Positions 53,407 to 62,066 are shown, counted from the stretch's first letter. The stretch is DNA of 64,000 nucleotides from an uncultured Eubacterium sp. (GCA_910578975.1 CAJTRZ010000010.1:24672-88671), one strand, 5' to 3'. The notes: generated by a model from the sequence alone, not told the origin. Made by a program: numbers and translations.

Positions 53407-55239
53407 TTGAATAATAAAAATAAGAGCAGACTAGGAAAAATATATTTAGTAGTTTTTATATTGCTATTAATATATTTAGTCTATAGTTTCAGTAAAGATT
53501 TTGTAAAAAGTGATTATGCATATAGTGATTTTCTGACAGACCTTAGGGCTGGAAGTGTAAAAGAGTTAACCATCAAACAGAATAAAGAGGTTCCGACAGG
53601 AAAATTAGTGGTACATTTAAATAATAATGAGTCTAAAGTTGTGTATGTACCGGATGTAAACAAAGTTATCGAAGAAGTAGACCAGATTAAACAAGAAAAT
53701 AATATAACATTAAAACCACATATCCCGGATGTCGACAGGGACAGTATATTCTTGACTACGATATTACCAATGTTGCTATTAGGTGTTGTAGTGGTTGTGG
53801 TACTTATGATGATGAATGCTAATGCCGGTGGTGGCGGAGGCAAGATGGCAAATTTTGGAAAGAGCCGTGCGAGAATGGTGATTGAAATAAAAAATATGGA
53901 CTTTTCTAAGGTTGCCGGACTTGAAGAAGAAAAGGAAGAGCTTGAGGAAATTGTAGATTTCCTAAAAGAGCCAAAAAAATATATTAATTTAGGAGCAAGA
54001 ATTCCGAAAGGTGTTTTGCTGGAGGGACCTCCGGGTACAGGTAAGACATTGCTTGCCAAAGCTACAGCCGGTGAGGCTGGTGTACCATTCTTTACAATAT
54101 CGGGTTCTGATTTTGTGGAGATGTTTGTAGGTGTGGGCGCATCCCGTGTAAGGGATTTATTTGCACAGGCAAAGAAAAATGCTCCATGTATTGTGTTTAT
54201 TGATGAGATAGACGCAGTGGCTAGAAGACGAGGAACTGGAATGGGTGGCGGACATGATGAACGTGAACAGACACTGAATCAGATGCTTGTTGAGATGGAC
54301 GGTTTTGGTGTCAATGAAGGTATTATCGTTATGGCAGCTACAAACCGTGTAGATATTCTGGATCCTGCGATTTTGAGACCTGGACGTTTTGACAGAAAGG
54401 TTATGGTAGGAAGACCAGATGTAAAAGGAAGAACAGAAATTTTGGAAGTCCATGCTAAGAATAAGCCGGTTGGAGATGATGTTGATTTAGAACAGATTGC
54501 CCGCATTACAGCAGGATTTACAGGAGCAGATTTAGAAAACTTATTAAATGAAGCGGCAATACTAGCAGCAAAGGCTGAGAAAGCATTTATTACACAGGCT
54601 GAAATTAATCAGGCAATGATTAAGGTTGGTATCGGTAAGGAAAAGAAGAGTAAGTTAATTTCTGAAAAGGAAAAGAGAATTACTGCCTATCATGAAGCCG
54701 GTCACGCAATTTTGTTCCATGTATTACCGGATGTGGGACCAGTTCATACAGTATCTATTATTCCTACTGGAGCAGGTGCAGCAGGATATACAATGCCTCT
54801 TCCTGAAAAGGATGAGATGTTCCTGACAAAAGGTAAAATGTTGCAGGAGATAATGGTTAGTCTGGGAGGACGTATTGCAGAAGAATTAATATTAGATGAT
54901 ATAACAACAGGTGCTTCCCAGGACATTAAGCAGGCTACGGCAGTAGCCAAGGCAATGGTTACCCAATATGGTTTTTCGGAAAAGTTAGGTCTGATTAATT
55001 ATGATGATGATTCTGATGATGTGTTTATTGGAAGAGATCTGGCACATTCTAAAGGATATGGAGAGACGACAGCTTCCGCAATTGATGAAGAGGTTCGCAA
55101 TATTGTTGAAGACTGTTATAGCAAGGCGAAAGAGATTATTGGTAAACATTTAAAACAATTACATGCTTCTGCAGATTTATTATTAGAAAAAGAAAAGATT
55201 GGACAGGAAGAATTCGAAGCACTGTTCGATGAAGTATAG
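53407..55239 (+). CDS. ftsH: ATP-dependent zinc metalloprotease FtsH
   Basis: A 610-residue membrane AAA protease. Two helices (about 9-28 and 115-135) flank a small outer domain. Walker A GPPGTGKT is near 208-215, Walker B IVFIDEIDA follows, then the SRH region ATNRVDILDPAILRPGRFDR. The zinc site HEAGH is at residues 429-433. It degrades membrane and regulatory proteins. Glycine-rich GGGGGK follows the second helix. It begins with TTG after GAGGAGG. Cotranscribed with tilS and hpt. Confidence 0.96.
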   Translation: MNNKNKSRLGKIYLVVFILLLIYLVYSFSKDFVKSDYAYSDFLTDLRAGSVKELTIKQNKEVPTGKLVVHLNNNESKVVYVPDVNKVIEEVDQIKQENNITLKPHIPDVDRDSIFLTTILPMLLLGVVVVVVLMMMNANAGGGGGKMANFGKSRARMVIEIKNMDFSKVAGLEEEKEELEEIVDFLKEPKKYINLGARIPKGVLLEGPPGTGKTLLAKATAGEAGVPFFTISGSDFVEMFVGVGASRVRDLFAQAKKNAPCIVFIDEIDAVARRRGTGMGGGHDEREQTLNQMLVEMDGFGVNEGIIVMAATNRVDILDPAILRPGRFDRKVMVGRPDVKGRTEILEVHAKNKPVGDDVDLEQIARITAGFTGADLENLLNEAAILAAKAEKAFITQAEINQAMIKVGIGKEKKSKLISEKEKRITAYHEAGHAILFHVLPDVGPVHTVSIIPTGAGAAGYTMPLPEKDEMFLTKGKMLQEIMVSLGGRIAEELILDDITTGASQDIKQATAVAKAMVTQYGFSEKLGLINYDDDSDDVFIGRDLAHSKGYGETTASAIDEEVRNIVEDCYSKAKEIIGKHLKQLHASADLLLEKEKIGQEEFEALFDEV

Positions 55240-55251
55240 AAGGTATAGAGA

Positions 55252-57273
55252 ATGATTCATCAGGATTTATTATTTCATGACGGAACGAGTCAGTTTTGTC
55301 GTTATAAAAGGGAAGAAAAAACATATGAGATTATCCTCAGAGCAAAGAAAGGCACTATAACAGGTGCCTTTGTATGCGTTAATGGGGAAGAAAAAAATAT
55401 GCAGTTAAGAAAAACAGAGAAAAGCTTTGAATATTATGTGGCCGTTTTGGATGATTCCGATAAAATGTATTCCTATTATTTTAAGGCTTTCAATGGTCAG
55501 GATGTAATATATTTTAATATGCTGGGTATTAGCAGCGAAGTACCAGAAGAGGGAAATTTTGAATTAACATCTGGATTTGAGACCCCCGACTGGGCAAAAG
55601 GTGCTGTTATGTATCAGATTATGGTGGATAGATTCTGTAATGGAGATACATCAAATGACGTGGTTGATAATGAGTATGTCTATATTGGAAAAGGTGTATC
55701 AGCGATTAAAGATTGGAATGAAATACCTGCAGCAGATGGCACCAGACAATTTTATGGTGGAGATTTGCAGGGGGTAATAGATAAACTGGATTACTTGGAA
55801 AAGTTAGGAGTTGAAGTAATTTATTTTAATCCGATATTTGTGTCGCCATCCAATCATAAGTATGACACACAGGATTATGATTATATTGATCCACATTTCG
55901 GAAAAATTTTAAACGATGGTGGAAATACTGTAGGAATCTATGATGCAGATAATAAAAATGCAGGAAAATATAAGGTTCGCACAACGGACTTAGAAAATCT
56001 TGAGGCAAGTAATAAGTTGTTTATTGAACTGGTTGAGAAGGCCCATGCACGCGGAATAAAGATTATTATAGATGGTGTTTTTAATCATTGTGGTTCATTT
56101 AATAAATGGTTAGACAGGGAAGAGATATATCGGGGAAATAGTGATTATCAGACAGGGGCTTATGAGACTAAGGAGAGTCCTTATCATTCTTATTTTAAGT
56201 TTACAGGAGAAAACTGGCCGGATAATGGAGAATATGAAGGATGGTGGGGGTTCGATACACTTCCAAAATTAAACTATGAAGGTAGTGAAAAACTCTGTGA
56301 TTATATTTTAGAAATTGCTAAAAAATGGGTCTCACCACCATTTAATGTAGATGGATGGAGACTGGATGTGGCTGCTGATTTATCCCACAGCTCAGAATTC
56401 AATCACAATTTTTGGAAGAGATTCAGAAAAGCTGTCAAGGAGGTAAATCCTAATGCCATTATCTTGGCAGAACATTATGGCGATGCACATTCATGGCTGA
56501 TGGGAGATGAATGGGATACTGTAATGAATTACGATGCGTTTATGGATCCGGTTACATGGTTTTTGACAGGGGTAGATAAACATTCGGATAATGCCAATTC
56601 AGATATGCGTGGAAATGGAGAGATTTTTTATAAAACAATGCAATACCAGATGTCAAGAATGCAGAATCAGTCTTTACTGGTAGCGATGAATGAATTATCA
56701 AATCATGACCATTCCAGATTTATGACAAGGACCAATAAAATGGTGGGAAGAACCGGAACAGCGGGAGCAAAGGCTGCCAGTGAGAATATTGACAAGGCAA
56801 TATTTAAACAGGGAGTTGTAATGCAGATGACACTGCCTGGTGCACCGACACTATATTATGGGGATGAAGCAGGATTATGTGGGTGGACAGACCCAGACAA
56901 TAGAAGGACATATCCATGGGGAAAAGAAGATTTGGAGATTCTGGAGTTTTATCGAGAGGCAATCTGTTTACACAAACAGAATAAAGTATTGAAAATTGGT
57001 TCTTATCTGCCTTTAATAGCGGACAAAGATATTATCTGTTATGGGAGATTTTTAGGGAATGAAGCAGTTGTGACTGTAGTAAATACTTCTGATGAGGATA
57101 AGACACTTCAGATACCAATATGGATGTTGGGAAATAATAGTGATATATGGGTAAGATTGTTAGAGACCAGTCGGGAATTTTATAATTGTGGAAGAATTAT
57201 TGTGAACGCAGAGAATGGAAATCTTTCTGTTTCAGTGAAAGGAAATAGCTCCGTAGTTTATAAAAATATGTAG
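55252..57273 (+). CDS. GH13 alpha-amylase-type enzyme (neopullulanase/cyclomaltodextrinase-like)
   Basis: A 673-residue intracellular-type enzyme (no signal peptide). An N-terminal beta domain of about 115 residues (CBM34-like) precedes the barrel. GH13 regions: DGVFNHCG (I), GWRLDVAAD with nucleophile Asp (II), LAEHYG with acid Glu (III), NELSNHDHSR (IV). The N-domain and barrel arrangement fits the GH13_20 group that splits cyclodextrins, pullulan and maltodextrins. It starts twelve bases after ftsH but is functionally unrelated. A bidirectional terminator follows. Confidence 0.88.
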   Translation: MIHQDLLFHDGTSQFCRYKREEKTYEIILRAKKGTITGAFVCVNGEEKNMQLRKTEKSFEYYVAVLDDSDKMYSYYFKAFNGQDVIYFNMLGISSEVPEEGNFELTSGFETPDWAKGAVMYQIMVDRFCNGDTSNDVVDNEYVYIGKGVSAIKDWNEIPAADGTRQFYGGDLQGVIDKLDYLEKLGVEVIYFNPIFVSPSNHKYDTQDYDYIDPHFGKILNDGGNTVGIYDADNKNAGKYKVRTTDLENLEASNKLFIELVEKAHARGIKIIIDGVFNHCGSFNKWLDREEIYRGNSDYQTGAYETKESPYHSYFKFTGENWPDNGEYEGWWGFDTLPKLNYEGSEKLCDYILEIAKKWVSPPFNVDGWRLDVAADLSHSSEFNHNFWKRFRKAVKEVNPNAIILAEHYGDAHSWLMGDEWDTVMNYDAFMDPVTWFLTGVDKHSDNANSDMRGNGEIFYKTMQYQMSRMQNQSLLVAMNELSNHDHSRFMTRTNKMVGRTGTAGAKAASENIDKAIFKQGVVMQMTLPGAPTLYYGDEAGLCGWTDPDNRRTYPWGKEDLEILEFYREAICLHKQNKVLKIGSYLPLIADKDIICYGRFLGNEAVVTVVNTSDEDKTLQIPIWMLGNNSDIWVRLLETSREFYNCGRIIVNAENGNLSVSVKGNSSVVYKNM

Positions 57274-57310
57274 TTTGTAATTGAGTGGTATAGAAATATA
57301 AAAATAAAAA

Positions 57311-57346
57311 AGCGATTTCATTTTATGAAATCACTTTTTTATTTTT
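57311..57346. terminator. Bidirectional terminator between the GH13 gene and the surface-protein gene
   Basis: AGCGATTTCA (57311-57320) pairs, with one mismatch, with TGAAATCACT (57326-57335), flanked by TTTTTT on the right and an A-run on the left, so it can work on both strands. Confidence 0.82.
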
Positions 57347-57611
57347 AATTTGCTTTTGCATATTCTTTTTTTGCTACAAGCATAACACCAGCAGCTGTAA
57401 TTAATGCAATCATAGGAATTGCTGTTTCAACACCAGTTTTTGGAGATTTATCAGAACCGTTTGGATTGTTTGGAACTGAATTGCCATCAGCTGTTGTCTG
57501 TTCATCAGTAGGTTTTACATCTCCAGTTGGGCTAACTTTCGCAAAACAAGTAGTAGCAAATGAAAATGTTAATATTAATGTAGCTATCAAAACTAAAATA
57601 TTCTTTTTCAT
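57345..57611 (-). CDS. Small secreted cell-wall protein with SPKTG sorting signal
   Basis: An 88-residue precursor. A signal peptide with a TLILTFSFA core ends at a likely cleavage after CFA (residue 24). The mature part of about 32 residues is rich in Thr, Asn, Pro, Asp. The C-terminal signal is SPKTG at 56-60, then a hydrophobic stretch to about 80, and the charged tail KKEYAK. (S/P)PxTG motifs are the known target of C. difficile sortase B; a class B sortase gene lies just beyond the neighbouring LCP gene. ATG 57611 follows TGGAGG. It has its own promoter, so expression may differ from the sortase. Confidence 0.8.
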   Translation of the reverse strand: MKKNILVLIATLILTFSFATTCFAKVSPTGDVKPTDEQTTADGNSVPNNPNGSDKSPKTGVETAIPMIALITAAGVMLVAKKEYAKAN

Positions 57612-57650
57612 GATATGTACCTCCATCGATATTTATAAACACTCTATACA

Positions 57651-57678
57651 ATTATACACGATAAAAGAGAAAAATCAA
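57651..57678 (-). promoter_or_regulatory. Promoter of the SPKTG protein gene
   Basis: Minus strand TTGATT (57678-57673), 16-base spacer, TATAAT (57656-57651), about 40 bases before the ATG. Confidence 0.55.
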
Positions 57679-57695
57679 TATATTTTTTAATTTAT

Positions 57696-58967
57696 TTAAT
57701 CGATTCGTGTATAATAAAAATCTAATACAGTTTCAAATAATGGTTTTTTATCAATTTTAAACTGTGCTGCCACATCATTAGGATTATCTATATATTTACC
57801 AGTTGTGGTTTTCATATTAAGACCTGTGAATTTGGTAGCAAGTGATGAAGCCAAGTAAGTAAGTATTGGCATCTGAATATTTGTTACAGTGAAATCAGAT
57901 GAATGTTGATATAGTTTTATCGGAACTTGTAAATCCTGTTTAATTGCAGGAACAATCTGATTTGCAAACGAATTAATATATAATCTCTGGCATGCCATAC
58001 GTCTCAGGTTGTCGTCTAATAAACTTGTATCTCTATGTCTGACAAATTCTTCTGCCATATCACCTTTAATAGTAATCTGTTGTCCTTTCACAAAACTACC
58101 AAAGGTGTATTCTGGTGTTAATGTTACCCCGCCGATGTCATCATTTAAGATTTTAATTGCGTCTAAATTAATCGCATAGTATGCATTAATAGGAACATTA
58201 TACAGCAGACGTTCTACGGCTGTAACTTGATTTTCTGCACTAAGAGTTTTTCCATCTCCATATGCATAAGCCAAACATAATTGGGTAGTGGCAGTATCAT
58301 AATATTTTCCACTGGCATCATATCTGCTGATATCAGTCATGGTATCACGGTTTAAGCTGAGAACTTTAATTTCGCCATTTAATGCATTGTATGTAAATAA
58401 GTATAAAGCATCCGCTTGACCTGCTGTACCCGCAATAGCATTTTCTTTTAACTTGCGATTGTCAATACCCATAAATAGCACACTAGCAATATTTTCGTTA
58501 AATTGATATGTGTGACCATTGTAATAAATAATCCGTCCGTTATCATTATAATCAATACCATCAGGAACAGTAATATTTAAGTTGTCATAGTTCAGCATTG
58601 CTTGTTTTCCTAAATATCTTAATATAAAAAATGCTGAAATCAACCCAATAATCAGACATATAAAGAAAATTAAAATTCCAATTAAAATTTTCTTTTTTTT
58701 GCTCCATTTCTTTTTTGAAGATTTTTTCCTTTTACCGTTTGAACTCTTCTTTTTGTCAGACAAATGTTCAGAATGGGAAGAGTGGTGATGCGAATGTCCA
58801 GAACTGGAACTGTGATGATGTCTGTGACGATGCTGCTGATACTTTTTCTCTACTAAATCCCAGTCTACATCAAAACCTTGGGAATCATCTGTATCTTTAA
58901 TTGCTTCATCTGGAATTAATTCAATATTACTATATAATTTGTCGTATTTTTTAATTTGTTTGCTCAT
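57696..58967 (-). CDS. LytR-CpsA-Psr (LCP) family protein with His-rich cytoplasmic tail
   Basis: A 423-residue bitopic protein. The cytoplasmic N-terminus has eleven histidines among residues 46-68, then a Lys/Ser-rich run (72-93), one membrane helix (94-117) and an outer LCP domain. Hallmarks are VLFMGIDNRK, SLNRDTMTDI (phosphate-binding Arg), and a late VRHRD segment. LCP enzymes move lipid-linked glycans (teichoic acids, capsule) onto peptidoglycan. The start overlaps the end of the sortase gene by 17 bases. The His tract is unusual for LCP proteins. It might attach the polysaccharide made by the first half of this window; that is inference. Confidence 0.88.
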   Translation of the reverse strand: MSKQIKKYDKLYSNIELIPDEAIKDTDDSQGFDVDWDLVEKKYQQHRHRHHHSSSSGHSHHHSSHSEHLSDKKKSSNGKRKKSSKKKWSKKKKILIGILIFFICLIIGLISAFFILRYLGKQAMLNYDNLNITVPDGIDYNDNGRIIYYNGHTYQFNENIASVLFMGIDNRKLKENAIAGTAGQADALYLFTYNALNGEIKVLSLNRDTMTDISRYDASGKYYDTATTQLCLAYAYGDGKTLSAENQVTAVERLLYNVPINAYYAINLDAIKILNDDIGGVTLTPEYTFGSFVKGQQITIKGDMAEEFVRHRDTSLLDDNLRRMACQRLYINSFANQIVPAIKQDLQVPIKLYQHSSDFTVTNIQMPILTYLASSLATKFTGLNMKTTTGKYIDNPNDVAAQFKIDKKPLFETVLDFYYTRID

Positions 58968-59721
58968 CTTTTATGAGAACCCCCTGTACTAAATATCTTG
59001 TGTTTTCTGCACCGTTTGTACAAGTGCTTAATGTTATTATTTTACTGTTTGTGTTTAAAGAAACTTTTCTAGTATTTTTTATCATTGAGTCAGGATTTAA
59101 CGTATACTTTTGATACTTTTTCAGGATTTTTTTGTCACTGAAATCAAAAGAATTAATAATATGCCTGTCATCGTATTCATATGCAGCATAAATTTTAAAA
59201 GTCAGCTTTCTGTTTGGCATATAAATATAGATATATTTATTTTTCTTAAAAAATGATGGATCTTCAAACTTGTGAAGAGTTTTGAACATAGAACCATTGT
59301 TCATATTGTGACCATATAATATAGTTACCGGGTCTGAATATGTAAGAGAATTATGCTTCTCGCTATAGATTGCTCCGGCAAATTCATACTTCTTATGAAT
59401 ATTATGGTTTAAATAAAAGTCATCAGGTTCTTTTTTTGAAGACTGCACCACAGGATAATTTACCTTGGTGTTTGGAATATATATCCAGGAATATATATCA
59501 CGGTTATCTTCTTTTAATTTAGTCCAGTTAATATTATGATTCTCTGCAAATTGTGAAGAATCAAAGTTTGTAGTTGTTATTTCCAGATATCTTTCTGTAT
59601 CGCCGCCGTCACTAAGAAAATAAGTGATAAGTTTATAACCAGATATGAGGAAAATAATGAGAGCAATGGTAAAGATAATACCCCATATAATGCGGGACTT
59701 TGAAACTTTTTTTTGTCTCAT
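58951..59721 (-). CDS. srtB: Class B sortase
   Basis: A 256-residue membrane-anchored transpeptidase. Helix at about 12-34, then the sortase barrel with YSWIYIPNTKVNYPVVQ, and catalytic His138 (ILYGHNM), Cys234 (LSTCTNG) and Arg242 (NTRYLVQG). The long insertion between the His and Cys strands is typical of class B. It joins proteins with NPxTx or (S/P)PxTG signals to the wall. The SPKTG protein gene downstream is the evident substrate. AAAGGAG precedes the ATG, and a strong promoter lies at 59752-59780. It is cotranscribed with the LCP gene. Confidence 0.92.
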   Translation of the reverse strand: MRQKKVSKSRIIWGIIFTIALIIFLISGYKLITYFLSDGGDTERYLEITTTNFDSSQFAENHNINWTKLKEDNRDIYSWIYIPNTKVNYPVVQSSKKEPDDFYLNHNIHKKYEFAGAIYSEKHNSLTYSDPVTILYGHNMNNGSMFKTLHKFEDPSFFKKNKYIYIYMPNRKLTFKIYAAYEYDDRHIINSFDFSDKKILKKYQKYTLNPDSMIKNTRKVSLNTNSKIITLSTCTNGAENTRYLVQGVLIKDEQTN

Positions 59722-59751
59722 AAGAAACTCCTTTATTGATTAATTAACAAT

Positions 59752-59780
59752 AGTATATTATTTATAAAGAAAGATGTCAA
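59752..59780 (-). promoter_or_regulatory. Promoter of the sortase-LCP operon
   Basis: Minus strand TTGACA (59780-59775), 17-base spacer, TATACT (59757-59752), about 35 bases ahead of the sortase start. Confidence 0.75.
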
Positions 59781-59807
59781 AGTTTTCGTAGGATATAAAA
59801 AAATTAA

Positions 59808-59836
59808 TTGCACTTTTAGTATAAGTATGATATAAA
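59808..59836 (+). promoter_or_regulatory. Promoter of the repeat leader and tRNA genes
   Basis: TTGCAC (59808-59813), 17-base spacer, TATAAA (59831-59836). It is the only good plus-strand promoter before the tRNA genes, 283 bases upstream of tRNA-Tyr. Confidence 0.6.
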
Positions 59837-59880
59837 TGTATATTGTTAAAGGAAAAATTTCCATTTGTAGAAAGTAGCTA

Positions 59881-60013
59881 TCACTTCTTTCTAAAACTAA
59901 GAAAGCAGTTCGCAAATGTCTTGCATCACTTCTTTCTAAACTAAGAAAGCAGTTCGCAAATGCTTTGCATCACTTCTTTCTAAACTAAGAAAGCAGTTCG
60001 CAAACAAGTTTGC
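59881..60013 (+). repeat. Three tandem 44-45-bp hairpin-forming units
   Basis: Units begin at 59881, 59926 and 59970. Each reads TCACTTCTTTCT, then CTAAGAAAGCAGTTCGCAAA and a short TTGC end. Each holds CTTTCT/AGAAAG and GCAAA/TTTGC complementary pairs. The third unit ends differently (CAAGTTTGC). They abut without spacers. Confidence 0.9.
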
Positions 60014-60019
60014 TCACTG

Positions 60020-60096
60020 TCATTTGCTCTGCAAATGACTCCTGCATTAAATATAATCTCGTTCGAGCGAGCTCGACTCAATTATATTTAATACAG
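60020..60096 (+). repeat. Two perfect inverted repeats in the tRNA leader
   Basis: TCATTTGC-TCT-GCAAATGA spans 60020-60038. ATTAAATATAAT (60046-60057) pairs with ATTATATTTAAT (60081-60092), extended past one mismatch by CTG/CAG, and encloses TCGAGC/GCTCGA. No T-run follows, so it is not a usual terminator. Confidence 0.85.
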
Positions 60097-60118
60097 CAAT
60101 CGCTTTCTAAGTTATTAT

Positions 60119-60200
60119 GGGCAGATTCCCGAGTGGCCAAAGGGGGCAGACTGTAAATCTGTTGGCACCGCCTTCGAAGGTTCGAATCCTTCTCTGCCCA
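60119..60200 (+). tRNA. tRNA-Tyr (anticodon GTA)
   Basis: Acceptor GGGCAGA (60119-60125) pairs with TCTGCCC (60193-60199), discriminator A. The anticodon arm reads CAGACT-GTA-AATCTG. A long variable arm and GGTTCGAATCC T-loop are present; 82 nt, CCA not encoded. Confidence 0.95.
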
Positions 60201-60209
60201 CTCATATAT

Positions 60210-60293
60210 GCCGGTGTGGCGGAACTGGCAGACGCGCAGGACTTAAAATCCTGTTGTGGCAACACAGTACCGGTTCGATTCCGGTCACCGGCA
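60210..60293 (+). tRNA. tRNA-Leu (anticodon TAA)
   Basis: Acceptor GCCGGTG (60210-60216) pairs with CACCGGC (60286-60292), discriminator A. The anticodon arm is CAGGACT-TAA-AATCCTG, followed by a class II long variable arm (TGTGGCAACACA) and a GGTTCGATTCC T-loop. 84 nt, CCA not encoded; nine bases after tRNA-Tyr. Confidence 0.95.
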
Positions 60294-60301
60294 TTGAAAG
60301 A

Positions 60302-60340
60302 AAAAAGCAGGATGATGAAAATCTCCTGCTTTTTCTTTAT
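60302..60340 (+). terminator. Terminator of the tRNA operon
   Basis: AAAAAGCAGGA (60302-60312 region) pairs with TCCTGCTTTTT (60324-60334), followed by CTTT. Confidence 0.85.
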
Positions 60341-60358
60341 GCATCTAATGAATGATAT

Positions 60359-60387
60359 TTGACAGTAGTCGACATATTATGTAAAAT
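60359..60387 (+). promoter_or_regulatory. Promoter of rpiB with candidate operator in the spacer
   Basis: TTGACA (60359-60364), 17-base spacer, TAAAAT (60382-60387). The 13-mer GACATATTATGTA at 60371-60383 sits in the spacer and recurs in the symporter promoter at 62191-62203. Confidence 0.7.
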
Positions 60388-60436
60388 AAAAACGTTAAAA
60401 ATATATAAAAATAATAGGAAATAAGAGGAAATAGTA

Positions 60437-60892
60437 ATGAAAGTAGGATTTGGCTGTGACCATGCGGCAATCGATTTGAAAAACGAATTGATTCGGTATA
60501 TGAAAGAAAAAGGTTATGAGTGTGTAGATTATGGAACCGGTTACGATGAAGATGGTGAGATTATAAAATGTGATTATCCTGTAAAAGGAGAGGAAGTGGG
60601 ACGTGCTGTAGTTTCTAAGGAAGTAGACTATGGTGTGCTTATTTGCGGAACTGGCATAGGAATTTCTGTTTCAGCAAATAAAGTGCCAGGAGTAATTGCA
60701 GCAGTGTGCAGCGAGCCATATTCTGCAAGACTGACAAAGCAGCACAATAATGCAAATATAATTGCATTCGGAGCCAGAGTTGTCGGTACAGAATTGGCGA
60801 AAATGATTCTGGATGAGTTTTTTGGAGCTGAATTTGAAGGTGGAAGACATCAGAAAAGAGTAGATATGATTCGAGAGATTGAAAACCGCTAA
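60437..60892 (+). CDS. rpiB: Ribose 5-phosphate isomerase B (RpiB/LacAB family)
   Basis: A 151-residue sugar-phosphate isomerase. GFGCDHAAIDLKN at the start has the conserved Asp-His, and YGVLICGTGIGISVSANK contains the catalytic Cys. KQHNNANIIAFGARVVG is the other family block. It interconverts ribose 5-phosphate and ribulose 5-phosphate; LacA/LacB-type galactose 6-phosphate activity is possible, but no lac genes are near. The length is typical. It has its own promoter and precedes a GNAT-like gene by 38 bases. Confidence 0.93.
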   Translation: MKVGFGCDHAAIDLKNELIRYMKEKGYECVDYGTGYDEDGEIIKCDYPVKGEEVGRAVVSKEVDYGVLICGTGIGISVSANKVPGVIAAVCSEPYSARLTKQHNNANIIAFGARVVGTELAKMILDEFFGAEFEGGRHQKRVDMIREIENR

Positions 60893-60930
60893 CGTACAAT
60901 AAAAATTTATGGAAAAACGTGGGATAAAAA

Positions 60931-62055
60931 ATGATAGTAATTAAAGAAGTGAAGACAAGAAAAGACTTGCGTATATTTGCAGGTTTTAATGAAAAAATGT
61001 ATCGGGACGTACCACAGGCAATGCCAGATTTGATTTCAGATGAGATGGCTAATTTTAACCCAAAGAAAAATCCGGCATTTGCATATGCAGAGTCAAGACA
61101 GTGGTTAGCATACAAAGATGGCGAATGTGTTGGACGTATTGGTGCAATTATCAGTCATAAAGCGAACGAAAAATGGAATAGGAAAAGAATTCGATTTACA
61201 CGAGTAGATTTTATAGATGATTACGAGGTATCAGCGGCACTGTTTAAACAGGTCGAGGACTGGGGAAGAGAAAAAGGGCTTGATGCAGTTCATGGACCAA
61301 TGGGATTTTGCGATTTGGATCAGGAAGGTATGTTAATTGAGGGGTTCGAGTATGATGGTATTTTTATTACTATTAATAATGCCCCATATTACAAAGAACA
61401 TATGGAACGTCTTGGTTATGGAAAATCAGTAGATTGGATTGAGAATAGAATCAATATTCCAAAAGAACTTCCGAAAGTTTTTGAAAAGATGGAGGAACGT
61501 GTTCTAAAGGAAAATAATTTAAGGGTTGTAAAATTGAAAAACCGCCTACAGCTTAAAAAGTATATAGGTAACGTTTTTTCAGTCATTAATGATACTGCAA
61601 AAGTGCTTTATGGTGAGGTAGATTTAACAGATGAAATGATTAAGAAATATGTTGGACAGTTTATTCTGATGGTAAATGTACGATTTATTTCTTTAATTGT
61701 AGATGAAAATGGACGAATGGTAGGTATTGGTGTGACAGTTCCATCTATGGGACAGGCCTCCAAAAAATCACGTGGCAGATTGTTTCCTTTTGGATGGGCA
61801 AGATTATTATATGCACCATTTTCTAAACCGGAAACATTAGAATTATATCTGGTTGGTGTGCTAGATGAGTACAAGAATAAAGGACTGCCTGCTGTTTTAG
61901 TAACGGAGATACTGAGGGCTGCGATTAAAGATGGAATGAAATATGCAGAGACCGGACCTATGTTGGAAGATAATATAAAAGTTCATTCATTATGGAAGAG
62001 ATTTGATAAGATAGAGCACAGACGGAGAAGATGCTGGATAAAGGAATTGCATTAA
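60931..62055 (+). CDS. Large GNAT-like protein of unknown substrate
   Basis: A 374-residue soluble protein. It recalls the widespread family of long GNAT-like proteins that begin VKTRKDLRIFAGFNEKMYRDVP and carry VHGPMGFCDLDQEGMLIEGFEYDG in the middle. The late VGIGVTVPSMGQ and LYLVGVLDEYKNKGLPAVLVTEIL resemble the acetyl-CoA-binding part of GNAT enzymes, and the ETGPMLEDN-like segment closes the fold. No substrate is known for the family. It may be cotranscribed with rpiB. A strong terminator follows. Confidence 0.7.
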   Translation: MIVIKEVKTRKDLRIFAGFNEKMYRDVPQAMPDLISDEMANFNPKKNPAFAYAESRQWLAYKDGECVGRIGAIISHKANEKWNRKRIRFTRVDFIDDYEVSAALFKQVEDWGREKGLDAVHGPMGFCDLDQEGMLIEGFEYDGIFITINNAPYYKEHMERLGYGKSVDWIENRINIPKELPKVFEKMEERVLKENNLRVVKLKNRLQLKKYIGNVFSVINDTAKVLYGEVDLTDEMIKKYVGQFILMVNVRFISLIVDENGRMVGIGVTVPSMGQASKKSRGRLFPFGWARLLYAPFSKPETLELYLVGVLDEYKNKGLPAVLVTEILRAAIKDGMKYAETGPMLEDNIKVHSLWKRFDKIEHRRRRCWIKELH

Positions 62056-62066
62056 TTTAATATAAT

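Noticed and set aside
53514..54059. 181-codon minus-strand frame within ftsH
   Set aside because: Ser/Thr/Pro-rich low-complexity shadow of the ftsH coding strand, with no ribosome binding site.
59881..60013. Repeats considered as a CRISPR array
   Set aside because: The 44-45-bp units abut directly without unique spacers, and no cas gene is near.
60117..60362. 81-codon open frame over the tRNA genes
   Set aside because: It runs through both tRNA-Tyr and tRNA-Leu and the terminator, and has no ribosome binding site.
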